A stretch of 64,000 bases of DNA from an uncultured Ruminococcus sp. Lineage in GTDB: Bacteria > Bacillota > Clostridia > Oscillospirales > Ruminococcaceae. The stretch spans positions 62,001 through 126,000 of the forward strand of contig CACZFN010000001.1 in assembly GCA_902780505.1 (NCBI GenBank), written 5' to 3'. Within the stretch, counting starts at the first letter, position 1, and each line of letters starts with the position of its first letter. Positions 18,772-28,404 of this stretch are shown piece by piece. The translations under genes were made by a program, and so were the position numbers. The notes below the pieces were generated by a model. The model was not told the origin of the DNA. It did not search any database and saw only the letters and a program-made list of their open reading frames with translations.

Positions 18772-18785
18772 AGTGAGGTGTTTTT

Positions 18786-20627
18786 ATGTGTGGATTTGTC
18801 GGGTTTACAAACTATATAAATGATGCGACAGGCACCCTTGAAGAAATGATGGACAGGATCCGCCACCGCGGACCTGATTCAGACGGAAAATATGTTGATG
18901 AAAAAGTAGCAATGGGTTTTCGCCGCTTATCGATAATCGACCTGTCGGACAACGGCAGCCAGCCATTATTCAACGAAGACAAAAGCCTTGTACTGACATT
19001 TAACGGGGAGATATATAATTACAGAGAGTTAAAAGACGAGCTGACTCGTGAAGGGCACAGATTCTATACAAAGACAGATTCGGAAGTGCTTATCCACGGC
19101 TATGAACAATGGGGCGAGAAACTGCTTACACGATTAAGGGGAATGTTTTCGTTTGTTATCTATGACAAGAAAGAAAACAAGCTGTTCGGCGCAAGGGACT
19201 ACTTTGGTATAAAGCCCATGTATTACGCACAAATGGGAAAAACATTTATGTGGGGAAGTGAAATAAAAGCATTTATCCCCCACCCGCATTTCAAAAAAGA
19301 GGTCAATGAAGATGTACTCGAAACATACCTCACATTCCAGTATTCACCGACAGAAGATACGTTTTTTAAAGGTGTCAGAAAGCTTCCTGCCGCACATTGC
19401 TTTACCTATAAGGACGGGAAGTTGAGTGTGAAACGTTACTGGGAGATCAGATTTGAAAGTGATGAAAAGCCCACCCTTGAAGACTGGGTAAATAAGATAT
19501 CAGACAGCTTTAATGATTCGGTAAACGCACACAAAATAGCAGATGTTGAAGTAGGTTCATTCCTTTCAAGCGGCGTGGATTCAAGCTATGTAGCAGCTGT
19601 CGCAAACGTTGACAAGACCTTTACCGTAGGCTTTGGAGAGGACGAAAAATACAACGAGATAGGCTATGCAAAAGAGTTTTCAAAATATATAGGCAAGGAA
19701 AACACATCAGAAGTTATAGATCCCGAAGAATACTGGGGCAATCTTCCTAAGATACAGTATCACATGGACGAACCGCTTGCAGATCCGGCAGCTATCGCGC
19801 TATTCTTTGTATGCAGGCTTGCATCGAAGAATGTAAAGGTATGCTTATCGGGTGAAGGCGCTGACGAGATTTTCGGCGGTTATACCATATACAAGGAACC
19901 GACTGACGTTGCGATATATAACCACATACCCTACCCTATCAGACGGGGAATAGGCGCTGTATGTGAAAAACTCCCGCAAAAGCGCGGGATAAACTTCCTT
20001 GTAAGGAGATCACGCAAACTTCAGGACAGGTTCATAGGAAATGCTTATATGTTTTCAGAAAAGGAAAGAAAACAGCTTTTAAAGATAAAAACAAACGCAC
20101 CTGATGCCAGAGAGATAACAAAACCGTTCTACAATAAAGTCAAGGGAAAGGACGCACCTACACAGATGCAGTATCTTGACCTGCATTTATGGATGACGGG
20201 TGATATACTTTTAAAAGCTGACAAGATGAGCATGGCGCACTCACTTGAAGTAAGGGTGCCGTTCCTTGACAGAAAGGTAATGGAAACAGCCGAAGGCATT
20301 CCTGTGAGATACAGGGTGAACAATGAAAACACCAAATATGCTATGCGTATAGCCGCACTCAAGGCCTGCCCGCCGCAAACTGCAGGCAAGCCAAAGCTCG
20401 GTTTCCCTGTACCTATAAGGGTATGGCTGAAAGAAGATAAGTATTATAACATTGTAAGACAAAAGTTTGAAAGCGATATCTCAAAGCATTATTTTGATAC
20501 TGATATTCTTATCCGCCTGCTTGATGAACACAGAGAGGGGAAGAAAGACAATTCAAGAAAAATATGGACTGTATTCTCTTTCCTAATCTGGTATGATGTG
20601 TATTTCAATGATAAATGGGATATATAA
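18786..20627 (+). CDS. asnB: Asparagine synthetase (glutamine-hydrolysing)
   Basis: AsnB makes asparagine from aspartate, ATP and glutamine. Residue 2 is Cys (MCGFVGF), the N-terminal nucleophile of the class II glutaminase domain, which continues through RHRGPDSDG and LTFNGEIYNY. The synthetase domain has the ATP pyrophosphatase loop SFLSSGVDSSYVAA at about residue 255 and SGEGADEIFGGY. Length is 613 aa, normal. The ATG follows GTGAGGTG. The gene is alone on the plus strand, behind a terminator-containing leader, so transcription is probably conditional on amino-acid or nitrogen status. Confidence 0.96.
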   Translation: MCGFVGFTNYINDATGTLEEMMDRIRHRGPDSDGKYVDEKVAMGFRRLSIIDLSDNGSQPLFNEDKSLVLTFNGEIYNYRELKDELTREGHRFYTKTDSEVLIHGYEQWGEKLLTRLRGMFSFVIYDKKENKLFGARDYFGIKPMYYAQMGKTFMWGSEIKAFIPHPHFKKEVNEDVLETYLTFQYSPTEDTFFKGVRKLPAAHCFTYKDGKLSVKRYWEIRFESDEKPTLEDWVNKISDSFNDSVNAHKIADVEVGSFLSSGVDSSYVAAVANVDKTFTVGFGEDEKYNEIGYAKEFSKYIGKENTSEVIDPEEYWGNLPKIQYHMDEPLADPAAIALFFVCRLASKNVKVCLSGEGADEIFGGYTIYKEPTDVAIYNHIPYPIRRGIGAVCEKLPQKRGINFLVRRSRKLQDRFIGNAYMFSEKERKQLLKIKTNAPDAREITKPFYNKVKGKDAPTQMQYLDLHLWMTGDILLKADKMSMAHSLEVRVPFLDRKVMETAEGIPVRYRVNNENTKYAMRIAALKACPPQTAGKPKLGFPVPIRVWLKEDKYYNIVRQKFESDISKHYFDTDILIRLLDEHREGKKDNSRKIWTVFSFLIWYDVYFNDKWDI

Positions 20628-20635
20628 TAAAGCGA

Positions 20636-20667
20636 AAACCCACGGGAGATCTCTTTCCCGTGGGTTT
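20636..20667. terminator. Bidirectional terminator between asnB and rarA
   Basis: A perfect 12-bp stem AAACCCACGGGA / TCCCGTGGGTTT with an 8-base loop between convergent genes. The flanking A and T runs serve both strands. Confidence 0.85.
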
Positions 20668-20678
20668 GATCATAGTTA

Positions 20679-21941
20679 TTATTTCTTTATCTTATCCCAG
20701 TATGTCTTTGAAGCCTGTTCGTTTCGGTTTTCACCATATACATAATAGGTCCTGTCCCTGATGCTGTCTGGCAGATACTGCTGTTTTACCCAGTGGTTGG
20801 GATAATCGTGCGGATAAAGATAGTGCTGACCTTTTTCGGAAGCTTCCTCACCGTCAAAATGCTTATTCTGCAAATGCCGCGGAAAATCGCCCGTTATACC
20901 TTTCCTTATATCTGAAAGCGCCGAATCGACCGCAAGATATGCACTGTTTGATTTAGGGGCTGTTGCAAGCAGGATAACCGCATCAGCAAGCGGGATACGC
21001 GCTTCGGGAAGGCCTAACTGCATAGCACTGTCTACGCAAGCCTTTACGATAGATATTGCCTGAGGATATGCAAGCCCGATATCTTCACTTGCTATAACAA
21101 GAAGTCGGCGTGAAAGCGATATGATATCCCCTGCCTCAAGAAGCTTTGCCGCATAGAAGATCGCCGCATCGGGATCGGAACCCCGAATAGATTTCTGCAA
21201 AGCTGAAAGTTCATCGTAATGCTCGTCACCGGCTCTGTCATAACGCATATTGCTGCGTTGTGTAAGAGTTTTTACTGTATCAAGGCGAACAGTCAGGTTC
21301 TTGCCGTCATTATCAGCTGACAGTGTACAAAGTTCTACAGTGTTTATGCTTTTCCTTACATCACCGCCGCAGCCGCGCGCTATATGTTCAACAACGCCGT
21401 TTTCAAGCCTTAGCTTCATACCGATATCATCAGCAGCAAGCTGAAATGCCCTTTTTATCGCAGGAACGATATCCTCAGGTGCGACCGGTTTGAACTCAAA
21501 AACAGTAGAACGGCTGATTATCGCATTATACACATAAAAATACGGATTTTCGGTCGTAGATGATATAAGGGTTATCTTACCGTTTTCGATATATTCAAGA
21601 AGCGACTGCTGTTGTTTTTTATTAAGATACTGTATCTCGTCAAGGTAAAGCAGGATCCCGTTATAGCCCATAAGTGTATCAGTCTGTGAAATAATATCCT
21701 TTATATCATTTACTGATGCCGAAGTACCGTTAAGTTTATACATCTGCATATTGGTATTTTCAGCAATGATCCGGGCGACAGTTGTCTTCCCTACACCCGA
21801 CGAGCCATAAAAGATCATATTCGGTATAGTGCCGCTTTCAATTATCCTGCGAAGCGGTTTCCCCTTACCAAGAAGCTCACCCTGACCTACCACTTCATCA
21901 AGTGTTGACGGCCTTATCCTGTCGGCAAGCGGAACTGACAT
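20679..21941 (-). CDS. rarA: Replication-associated recombination protein RarA (MgsA-type AAA ATPase)
   Basis: RarA is a clamp-loader-like AAA+ ATPase that acts at stalled replication forks. The 420-aa protein has MSVPLADRIRPSTLDEVVGQ, Walker A GSSGVGKT at residues 46-53, Walker B LLYLDEIQYLN, sensor 1 ISSTTENPYF, and the C-terminal tetramerisation part with IRGSDPDAAIFYAAKL and YLYPHDYPNHWVKQQYLP. Length is typical. It starts 3 bases after metA ends and so shares the metA transcript. Confidence 0.96.
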   Translation of the reverse strand: MSVPLADRIRPSTLDEVVGQGELLGKGKPLRRIIESGTIPNMIFYGSSGVGKTTVARIIAENTNMQMYKLNGTSASVNDIKDIISQTDTLMGYNGILLYLDEIQYLNKKQQQSLLEYIENGKITLISSTTENPYFYVYNAIISRSTVFEFKPVAPEDIVPAIKRAFQLAADDIGMKLRLENGVVEHIARGCGGDVRKSINTVELCTLSADNDGKNLTVRLDTVKTLTQRSNMRYDRAGDEHYDELSALQKSIRGSDPDAAIFYAAKLLEAGDIISLSRRLLVIASEDIGLAYPQAISIVKACVDSAMQLGLPEARIPLADAVILLATAPKSNSAYLAVDSALSDIRKGITGDFPRHLQNKHFDGEEASEKGQHYLYPHDYPNHWVKQQYLPDSIRDRTYYVYGENRNEQASKTYWDKIKK

Positions 21942-21944
21942 ATA

Positions 21945-22865
21945 TTATACCCTCCCTATCATTTCAAGGTCAAAGGGCGTGCGCTGATATACACAGTAAT
22001 TAAGCCAGTTTGCATACATAAGGTTTGCCGAGCATGACCAGTTGAATACAGGTGTTTTGTCAGGATCATTATCAGGAAAATAGTTATAGGGCAGATCAAT
22101 TTCAAGGCCTTTATTCTTATCACGGAAGTATTCATTTGCAAGGGTGAGTCTGTCATATTCCCAGTGCCCGAAAAGATAGAAATTCCTCTCCTCCATATCA
22201 GAAACGACATGAACACCTGCTTCATTTGATTCTGCAACAACTATAAGCTTGCCCGATTTTTCAATATCCTCACGCCTGTCTTCTGTGTGGCGGGAATGCG
22301 GGCAGTGAAAAACATCACCAAAACCCTTTAAAAGCAAACTTTGCGGGAAGTCGATATGATGCTTGAAATTGCCAAACATCTTTTTAGGCAGCTGGTATTT
22401 AGGTATACCGTATCTGTAATAAAGTGCCGCCTGCGCGCCCCAGCAAATATGCAGGGTGGAAAACACGTGCGTTTTTGCCCAGTCAAGAAGTTCACAAAAC
22501 TCGTCCCAATAGTCCACCTGTTCAAATTCAAGGTGTTCAATAGGCGCACCGGTAATGATCAGACCGTCGTATTTTTCATTTCTCACCTCGTCAAAAGGCT
22601 TATAAAAAGCAAGCATATGTTCCTGCGGGGTGTTTTTTGAAACATGGTTCATCTGCACAAGATCAATATCAACATGAAGCGGCGTATTGGAAAGCAGCCT
22701 GAGCAGCTGCGTTTCGGTAGTGATCTTATCGGGCATAAGATTGACTATAGCTATCCTAAGCGCCCTTATATCCTGATGATCCGCCCTGTCATTGGGTATA
22801 ACAAATATCTTTTCCTTTTCAAGTGCCCTGAATGCAGGCAGATCGTTTGGTATTTTAATAGGCAT
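21945..22865 (-). CDS. metA: Homoserine O-acetyltransferase, MetA family
   Basis: MetA acylates homoserine as the first committed step of methionine synthesis. The 306-aa protein matches the family throughout: MPIKIPNDLPA, LLRLLSNTPLHVDID, Cys nucleophile in THICWGAQAA near residue 141, and GHWEYDRLTL. Glu110, in GAPIEHLEFE, occupies the position of E. coli Gly111. Published work on MetA links Glu at this site to acetyl-CoA use and Gly to succinyl-CoA, so I call it an acetyltransferase despite the common succinyltransferase label. It has its own promoter and structured leader and is followed by rarA. Confidence 0.94.
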   Translation of the reverse strand: MPIKIPNDLPAFRALEKEKIFVIPNDRADHQDIRALRIAIVNLMPDKITTETQLLRLLSNTPLHVDIDLVQMNHVSKNTPQEHMLAFYKPFDEVRNEKYDGLIITGAPIEHLEFEQVDYWDEFCELLDWAKTHVFSTLHICWGAQAALYYRYGIPKYQLPKKMFGNFKHHIDFPQSLLLKGFGDVFHCPHSRHTEDRREDIEKSGKLIVVAESNEAGVHVVSDMEERNFYLFGHWEYDRLTLANEYFRDKNKGLEIDLPYNYFPDNDPDKTPVFNWSCSANLMYANWLNYCVYQRTPFDLEMIGRV

Positions 22866-23005
22866 TACTAATCATTCCTCGTAAATAAGTTTATGTATCT
22901 TTGTATTACAGCATAACGCTTCGCTTATATGCTGTAATCGCCCATAAATGCAGGGAATGCCGCTTGCGGCACGTATCTGCATGGGCATAAATAATAATGA
23001 ATACT
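22866..23005 (-). promoter_or_regulatory. Structured metA leader with two strong hairpins
   Basis: About 140 bases of untranslated leader. The first hairpin (22940-22986) pairs GCCCAT with ATGGGC, GCAG with CTGC and TGCCGC with GCGGCA. The second (22906-22937) is a 10-bp stem TTACAGCATA/TATGCTGTAA. Neither is followed by a T-run. The S-box consensus, T-box AGGGTGGNACCGCG and SMK box are not visible. It could be a regulatory leader or an inserted palindromic repeat. Confidence 0.45.
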
Positions 23006-23012
23006 TGAATCC

Positions 23013-23041
23013 ATTATAGCATAAACTGCTAATAATTGCAA
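23013..23041 (-). promoter_or_regulatory. metA promoter
   Basis: Minus-strand TTGCAA (23036-23041), 17-base spacer, TATAAT (23013-23018). Confidence 0.8.
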
Positions 23042-23065
23042 GGTCGATGCGGCGTTATTAATTCT

Positions 23066-23106
23066 TTGTTAAAATATTAAAACTCCCCCGGACAGATCGG
23101 GGGAGT
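23066..23106 (-). terminator. Intrinsic terminator of glyA
   Basis: Minus-strand ACTCCCCCG / CGGGGGAGT stem (23082-23106) followed by TTTTAATATTTT, 11 bases after the glyA stop. Confidence 0.85.
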
Positions 23107-23117
23107 AAACAAATCAA

Positions 23118-24365
23118 TTATTCATAAAGAGGATATTTCCTGCAAAGCTCAGTAACACCTGCTCTTATCTCATCAGCCTTATTATCAAAGTCAGATGCTG
23201 TGAGGTAGATAAACTCCGCTATCTTTTCCATATCCTCCTCAACAAGGCCGCGTGTTGTAACAGCAGGCGTGCCTATTCTTACGCCGCTTGTTACAAACGG
23301 CTTCTCAGGATCATTCGGGATAGCATTTTTGTTTACTGTGATGTAGACCTCGTCAAGCTTCTTTTCAAGTTCCTTACCTGTAATGCTGAAAGGACGAAGG
23401 TCAACAAGCATAAGGTGGTTATCTGTACCGCCTGAAACAAGGTCAAATCCTCTTTTGAGAAGTCCCCCGGCAAGAGCATTTGCGTTCTTGACCACCTGCT
23501 CACCGTAAGCTTTGAATTCGGGTTTAAGGGCTTCACCAAGGCATACAGCCTTAGCAGCAATAACGTGCATAAGCGGGCCGCCCTGTGTTCCCGGGAAAAT
23601 CGACTTATTGATCTTCTTAGCTATTTCTTCATCATTTGTAAGGATCATTCCGCCGCGCGGGCCCCTTAATGTCTTATGTGTTGTTGTAGTTACAACATCG
23701 GCATAAGGAACAGGTGACTGATGCTGGCCTGCTGCAACAAGGCCTGCGATATGTGCCATATCCACCATAAAGTAAGCGCCGACTTCCTTAGCGACTTTTG
23801 ATATACGCTCGAAGTCGATAGCCCTTGGGTATGCAGAAGCACCTGCAACGATAAGCTTAGGCTTGTTTTCTTTAGCAAGTTTTTCAAGTGCATCATAATC
23901 TATAAAGCCGTCATCTGTAAGCCCATAGGAAATAAAGTGATAATTCTTGCCACTCATGTTTACAGGTGAACCGTGTGTAAGGTGGCCGCCGTCAGCAAGT
24001 GACATACCCATAATAGTATCGCCAACATCACAAAGAGCAAAATAAACAGCCATATTTGCCTGAGCACCCGAATGTGGCTGAACATTTGCAAACTTAGCGC
24101 CGAAAAGCTTACAAGCCCTCTCTATTGCTATATTTTCAACAACGTCAACACACTCACAACCACCGTAGTATCTCTTGCCGGGATAACCCTCAGCATACTT
24201 ATTTGTCAGGCACGAGCCCATTGCAGCCATTACCGCGGGAGAAACGATATTCTCACTTGCGATAAGCTCCAGGTTCCTTTTCTGTCTTGCAAGTTCGGCT
24301 TCCATAGCCTTGCTTACTTCTTCATCAAACTGTCCTACAAAGCCGATAGTATCAACTATTTTCAT
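23118..24365 (-). CDS. glyA: Serine hydroxymethyltransferase
   Basis: GlyA interconverts serine and glycine with tetrahydrofolate and supplies one-carbon units. The 415-aa PLP enzyme has [41 protein letters not shown] and the PLP-lysine motif [15 protein letters not shown] (Lys near residue 228). Length is normal. It is monocistronic, with its own promoter and terminator. Confidence 0.98.
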   Translation of the reverse strand: MKIVDTIGFVGQFDEEVSKAMEAELARQKRNLELIASENIVSPAVMAAMGSCLTNKYAEGYPGKRYYGGCECVDVVENIAIERACKLFGAKFANVQPHSGAQANMAVYFALCDVGDTIMGMSLADGGHLTHGSPVNMSGKNYHFISYGLTDDGFIDYDALEKLAKENKPKLIVAGASAYPRAIDFERISKVAKEVGAYFMVDMAHIAGLVAAGQHQSPVPYADVVTTTTHKTLRGPRGGMILTNDEEIAKKINKSIFPGTQGGPLMHVIAAKAVCLGEALKPEFKAYGEQVVKNANALAGGLLKRGFDLVSGGTDNHLMLVDLRPFSITGKELEKKLDEVYITVNKNAIPNDPEKPFVTSGVRIGTPAVTTRGLVEEDMEKIAEFIYLTASDFDNKADEIRAGVTELCRKYPLYE

Positions 24366-24408
24366 TTTAACACTTTCCTTTCGGGTAATAATTTAAACTG
24401 CCTTTATT

Positions 24409-24437
24409 ATTATAACTTATTTTTACAAAAAAGGCAA
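24409..24437 (-). promoter_or_regulatory. glyA promoter
   Basis: Minus-strand TTGCCT (24432-24437), 17-base spacer, TATAAT (24409-24414). Confidence 0.65.
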
Positions 24438-24461
24438 GAGGGAAAGCGCAATTTTATAAAT

Positions 24462-24971
24462 TTATTTATCTTTATCCCCTTTTCCCGAAATAAGGTTATT
24501 CAGCACCTGCCCGATAAGGTTTTGTGTATTTGCAAGAAAACCAAGTATCACAACACATATTATAACAATTATCTCCCGCGTTTTATCACCGCCTTCAAGT
24601 TTTGAAAGATCGGGCAGATAAAAGATTATAAGGCTGCAAAGTACAAATGACAAAACGAGCCCTGCCGTAAAAAACTTATCTATCCTTTTTGATGATTTTT
24701 CACTGAGTTCAAATACGACCTCAATGTTTTTTTCTGCTGCTTTTTTAAACGATGCTTCATCAAGCCTTTCCCCTGCAAGCAGTTCATTGATAGTAAGCCC
24801 GTAGAATTCACTAAGTAGTTTAAGACACTGAACAGGCGGCATATATGTACCCGTTTCCCAACGTGAAACAGTTTTGCCTGTCACCCCGAGTTTTTCGCCA
24901 AGCTGTTCCTGAGTCAGTCCCTTTTCCTTTCTCAAAGCTTTCAGAAACTCTCCGAATTTGATCATATCCAT
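24462..24971 (-). CDS. XRE-family regulator with two C-terminal membrane segments
   Basis: A 169-aa protein with an N-terminal Cro/C1 helix-turn-helix (GEFLKALRKEKGLTQEQLGE, LGVTGKTVSRWETG) and a C-terminal half with two hydrophobic helices (about residues 100-120, FTAGLVLSFVLCSLIIFYLP, and 133-153, IIVIICVVILGFLANTQ). The DNA-binding domain is therefore tethered to the membrane. I set the start at 24971, behind GGGGAG; the frame is open upstream to 25076, but that part reads through the promoter. Ligand and targets unknown. Confidence 0.82.
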   Translation of the reverse strand: MDMIKFGEFLKALRKEKGLTQEQLGEKLGVTGKTVSRWETGTYMPPVQCLKLLSEFYGLTINELLAGERLDEASFKKAAEKNIEVVFELSEKSSKRIDKFFTAGLVLSFVLCSLIIFYLPDLSKLEGGDKTREIIVIICVVILGFLANTQNLIGQVLNNLISGKGDKDK

Positions 24972-24995
24972 TACGATCTCCCCTTTCCTGCCATA

Positions 24996-25004
24996 ATTAT
25001 AGCA
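24996..25004 (-). promoter_or_regulatory. Extended -10 promoter of the XRE regulator
   Basis: Minus-strand TGCTATAAT, an extended -10 element, 25 bases upstream of the start. The -35 region is weak. Confidence 0.5.
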
Positions 25005-25044
25005 AAAAGCCCATAAAAAGTACACCCCATAAACAGCGAATACA

Positions 25045-25078
25045 CAAAAAAGCGCCTTTTCAAGACGAAAAAGCACTT
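25045..25078 (-). terminator. Intrinsic terminator of clpX
   Basis: A 12-bp minus-strand stem with three G-T pairs (AAGTGCTTTTTC / GAAAAGGCGCTT), 5-base loop and a trailing T-run, 15 bases after the clpX stop. Confidence 0.75.
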
Positions 25079-25092
25079 TTTATAAGATTACA

Positions 25093-26352
25093 TTATGCAG
25101 ATTTTCTTTTGCCCCTTACTATTTCCGGCTCAGCATCACCGTTTACACAATCCTCGTTGATCGTGATAGACACTATCGACTTATCTGCGGGGGCTTCAAA
25201 CATTATCTTTGTAAGTATACCTTCAACTATTGCTCTCAAACCCCTTGCACCTGTTTTCTGCTCAATGGTCTTTTTAGCTATAGCCTTCATAGCATCTTCT
25301 GTAACAGTAAACTCGATACCGTCCATTTTAAAGAGTTTGGTATACTGTTTTATAAGAGAATTTTTAGGTTCTGTAAGTATACGGCAAAGTGCATCTTCAT
25401 CAAGTTCGTCAAGAACAGTTATGATAGGCAGTCTGCCCACGAGTTCAGGAACGATGCCAAACTTAACGAGGTCATGCGGAACGACCTTTTTAAGAACATC
25501 TTTATCGTTCTTCTTGTCCTTGATATTACCGCCAAAGCCAAGAGAAGAAGAATCCGTTCTCTTTTTGATGACAGATTCAAGTCCTTCAAAAGCACCGCCG
25601 CATATAAAGAGGATATTCTTGGTATCTATCTGTATAAACTGCTGCTGCGGGTGTTTTCTGCCGCCCTGCGGGGGGACATTTGAAACTGTACCCTCAACGA
25701 TCTTGAGAAGTGCCTGCTGAACACCCTCACCGCTTACATCACGGGTAATGGAAGTGTTCTCACTCTTTCTTGATATCTTATCTATCTCGTCGATATAGAT
25801 AATTCCGCGCTGTGCAGCCTCAACGTCATATCCTGCTGCCTGAATAAGGCGGGTAAGCACATTTTCAACGTCATCGCCTACATAACCTGCTTCAGTAAGT
25901 GTTGTAGCGTCTGCAATAGCAAAAGGAACATTCAGAAGCCTTGCAAGGGTTTGTGCAAGCAGGGTTTTGCCTGTACCTGTAGGGCCTAACAAAAGGACGT
26001 TTGATTTCTGTATCTCAACATCATCATCGTCATCATCAATTGACAGGATCCTCTTATAGTGATTATAAACAGCCACAGAAAGCGCGATTTTGGCTTCATC
26101 CTGACCTATAACATACTCATCAAGCACCTTTTTGATATCAGTAGGCTTAACAAGCTTTATCTTGCTGCCATTGTCTTTTTTAATCTCTTTGACCTTAGCC
26201 TGTGTCTTGCCTGAGCTGTTGTTCTGACGTTCTAAAATATCGTAGCAGAACAATACACATTCATCACAGATATGGTTATCCCCCGCAGTAAAAAGGTTAG
26301 CTACCCTTGTTTCAGGCTTACCGCAGAAGGAGCATTTTTTTATATCAGCCAT
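25093..26352 (-). CDS. clpX: ATP-dependent Clp protease ATPase subunit ClpX
   Basis: ClpX unfolds tagged substrates and feeds them to ClpP. The 419-aa protein has the N-terminal zinc domain (CSFCGKP and CDECV, four Cys), Walker [16 protein letters not shown], Walker [12 protein letters not shown], the pore loop GYVGDDVE, and the IGF-type ClpP contact in SLGFGGNIK, here with Leu. Length is typical. Last gene of tig-clpP-clpX. Confidence 0.97.
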   Translation of the reverse strand: MADIKKCSFCGKPETRVANLFTAGDNHICDECVLFCYDILERQNNSSGKTQAKVKEIKKDNGSKIKLVKPTDIKKVLDEYVIGQDEAKIALSVAVYNHYKRILSIDDDDDDVEIQKSNVLLLGPTGTGKTLLAQTLARLLNVPFAIADATTLTEAGYVGDDVENVLTRLIQAAGYDVEAAQRGIIYIDEIDKISRKSENTSITRDVSGEGVQQALLKIVEGTVSNVPPQGGRKHPQQQFIQIDTKNILFICGGAFEGLESVIKKRTDSSSLGFGGNIKDKKNDKDVLKKVVPHDLVKFGIVPELVGRLPIITVLDELDEDALCRILTEPKNSLIKQYTKLFKMDGIEFTVTEDAMKAIAKKTIEQKTGARGLRAIVEGILTKIMFEAPADKSIVSITINEDCVNGDAEPEIVRGKRKSA

Positions 26353-26371
26353 TTAACACCAATCCTTCTAA

Positions 26372-26962
26372 TTACTGTCTGTTTGTGATTATCTTATCTA
26401 TAAGGCCGTATTCAAGTGATTGCTCGGCAGTCATATAGTTATCCCTTTCGGTATCTATATTGATCTGCTCAATAGGCTTACCTGTATTCTGTGCAAGTAT
26501 CCTGTTCATTTTCTCCCTTGTTCTCACAAGGTGATCGGAGTGTATCTTGATATCGGTACACTGCCCTGAAAGCCCGCCCGAAATAAGCGGCTGATGAATA
26601 AGGATCTCGCTGTTAGGCAGAGAAAAGCGCTTGCCCTTAGCACCGCTTGACAGCAGGAATGAACCCATTGAAGCTGCCATGCCTATACAAATCGTCGAAA
26701 CATCACACTTTATATAATTCATAGTATCATAGATCGCCATACCTGCGGTTATCGAGCCGCCGGGGGAATTGATATAAAGATCAATATCCTTATCAGGATC
26801 CTGTCCTTCAAGATACAAAAGCTGTGCCACAACAACGCTTGCAACAGCATCGTCGATCTGATCACAAAGCATTATGATCCTGTCATTTAAAAGCCTTGAA
26901 TAAATATCATAGCTTCTTTCTCCTCTGCTTGTCTGTTCAACTACATAAGGTATCAGTGCCAT
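26372..26962 (-). CDS. clpP: ATP-dependent Clp protease proteolytic subunit
   Basis: ClpP is the tetradecameric serine protease chamber used with ClpX. The start at 26962 has GGAGGA at good spacing and gives [20 protein letters not shown], the usual N terminus; an 18-codon longer frame to 27016 lacks support. Catalytic Ser98 (GMAASMGSF) and His123 (ILIHQPL) are present, and the Asp lies in DTERDNYM. Length is 196 aa. Confidence 0.97.
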   Translation of the reverse strand: MALIPYVVEQTSRGERSYDIYSRLLNDRIIMLCDQIDDAVASVVVAQLLYLEGQDPDKDIDLYINSPGGSITAGMAIYDTMNYIKCDVSTICIGMAASMGSFLLSSGAKGKRFSLPNSEILIHQPLISGGLSGQCTDIKIHSDHLVRTREKMNRILAQNTGKPIEQINIDTERDNYMTAEQSLEYGLIDKIITNRQ

Positions 26963-27051
26963 ACAAAGTCCTCCATCATAATTTGACATAATCCGATTTT
27001 TCTCTATATACCACATTCGCCCGCATAATGCGAGCGAAATGCAAAAAACTA

Positions 27052-28332
27052 TTACTTTATAACTGCGGCTTCCTTGATAAGATCAACTGTCTTGGAAACA
27101 GCAACGTCCTTTTTAAGCTCGTCAGCGCCCACAAAGCTCTTTACCTGATCAAGTTCTAAGCTATAGGTATCAGCCATTTTCTGGAACTCTGCTTCAAGCT
27201 CCTCGTCAGTAACCTCAACATTTTCAAGCTGAGATATCTTTTCAAGGGCAAGTCTGAGCTTGACCTGCTTTTGAGCCTGCTCAGCATAGGCCTTCTTAAC
27301 ACTGTCAAGTGTCTGGCCTGTATACTGGAGATAAAGGTCAAGTGTGATACCCTGAGGACGTAATCTCTGCTCTAATTCAGAAACCATCTCGTTTGTTCTG
27401 TTATCATACATTTCCTGCGGGATATCAGCTTTAAGAAGCTCGATAACCTTGTCAAAGAGAGCATTCTCTACGTCGGCATCGGCCTTCTTTTGAGCATTTT
27501 CTTCAAGCTTCTTTCTGACATCAGCCTTATATTCATCAACAGTATCAAACTCTGTCGAATCCTTTACCATATCATCATCAAGTTCGGGAAGTTCCTTTTT
27601 AGAGATCGCTTTAAGATTGATCTTAAAAACAGCAGGAGCACCTTTAAGTTCCTCAACCTGATATTCTTCCGGGAAAGTAACATTTATCTCAAAACTTTCA
27701 CCCGCATTATGCCCAACGATCTGATCCTCAAAGCCCGGGATAAACTGACCGCTGCCAAGGTTAAGCTCAAAGTCTTCAGCCTTACCGCCATCAAATGCAA
27801 CGCCGTCCTTAAAGCCTTCAAAGTCTATGGTAACATCATCACCAAGCTCTGCCGCTCTGTCATCAACAGTGATGATCCTCTCGTTCTTTTCCCTGAGCTT
27901 ATCAGCTTCCTTATTAACATCTTCATCAGTTACTTCGGCAACTGTCTTAGTTACCTCAATACCCTTATAGCCGTCGATCTCGACCTCAGGCTTTACAACA
28001 ACTGTAGCCTTGATCTTTACGCCGGCTTCCTTAGATATCTCCTCGACCTCGACCTCGGGCTGAGCAACGATCTCAAGCTTGGATTCATCAATAGCACCGT
28101 TTACTTCAGGTGCATAGAGAATATTTACAGCATCCTCAAAGAACACGTTATCGCCGTATGTTTTCTCAATTATCTTTCTTGGCGCCTTACCCTTTCTGAA
28201 ACCGGGAAGTGCGATATTCTTCTTAGCTTTAAGGTAAGCTTTCTGTAAAGCGTCCTCAAAAGCCTCGGGCGATATTTCTATTGCAAGCTCATATTTATTT
28301 ACTGCAACATTATTTACTGACTTTAAACTCAT
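27052..28332 (-). CDS. tig: Trigger factor
   Basis: A ribosome-bound chaperone and peptidyl-prolyl isomerase. The 426-aa protein has the ribosome-binding signature [11 protein letters not shown], the FKBP-like domain ([32 protein letters not shown]) and a long helical C-terminal chaperone domain. It precedes clpP and clpX, the normal clostridial order. Confidence 0.97.
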   Translation of the reverse strand: MSLKSVNNVAVNKYELAIEISPEAFEDALQKAYLKAKKNIALPGFRKGKAPRKIIEKTYGDNVFFEDAVNILYAPEVNGAIDESKLEIVAQPEVEVEEISKEAGVKIKATVVVKPEVEIDGYKGIEVTKTVAEVTDEDVNKEADKLREKNERIITVDDRAAELGDDVTIDFEGFKDGVAFDGGKAEDFELNLGSGQFIPGFEDQIVGHNAGESFEINVTFPEEYQVEELKGAPAVFKINLKAISKKELPELDDDMVKDSTEFDTVDEYKADVRKKLEENAQKKADADVENALFDKVIELLKADIPQEMYDNRTNEMVSELEQRLRPQGITLDLYLQYTGQTLDSVKKAYAEQAQKQVKLRLALEKISQLENVEVTDEELEAEFQKMADTYSLELDQVKSFVGADELKKDVAVSKTVDLIKEAAVIK

Positions 28333-28367
28333 TTTAAAATTCCTCCATACAAAAATATATCCTAAAC

Positions 28368-28373
28368 ATTATA
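28368..28373 (-). promoter_or_regulatory. Probable -10 box of the tig-clpP-clpX promoter
   Basis: Minus-strand TATAAT about 35 bases before tig. The best-spaced -35 (TGGAAA, 17-base spacer) is weak. No CtsR tandem-heptamer operator was seen. Confidence 0.5.
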
Positions 28374-28404
28374 CCATAACCGGAATGATTTTTCCAGTAT
28401 TTTT

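Noticed and set aside
18552-18866. Minus-strand 104-codon open frame over the asnB leader
   Set aside because: It covers the asnB promoter, leader and start, has no SD and an unusual Cys/His/Phe-rich composition; it is a shadow of the AT-rich leader.
22866-23005. S-box (SAM) riboswitch upstream of metA
   Set aside because: The conserved S-box core and a following terminator are absent.
27490-28248. Plus-strand 252-codon frame opposite tig
   Set aside because: Composition is Phe/Leu/Ile-rich from reverse reading of Glu/Lys-rich trigger factor; no SD.
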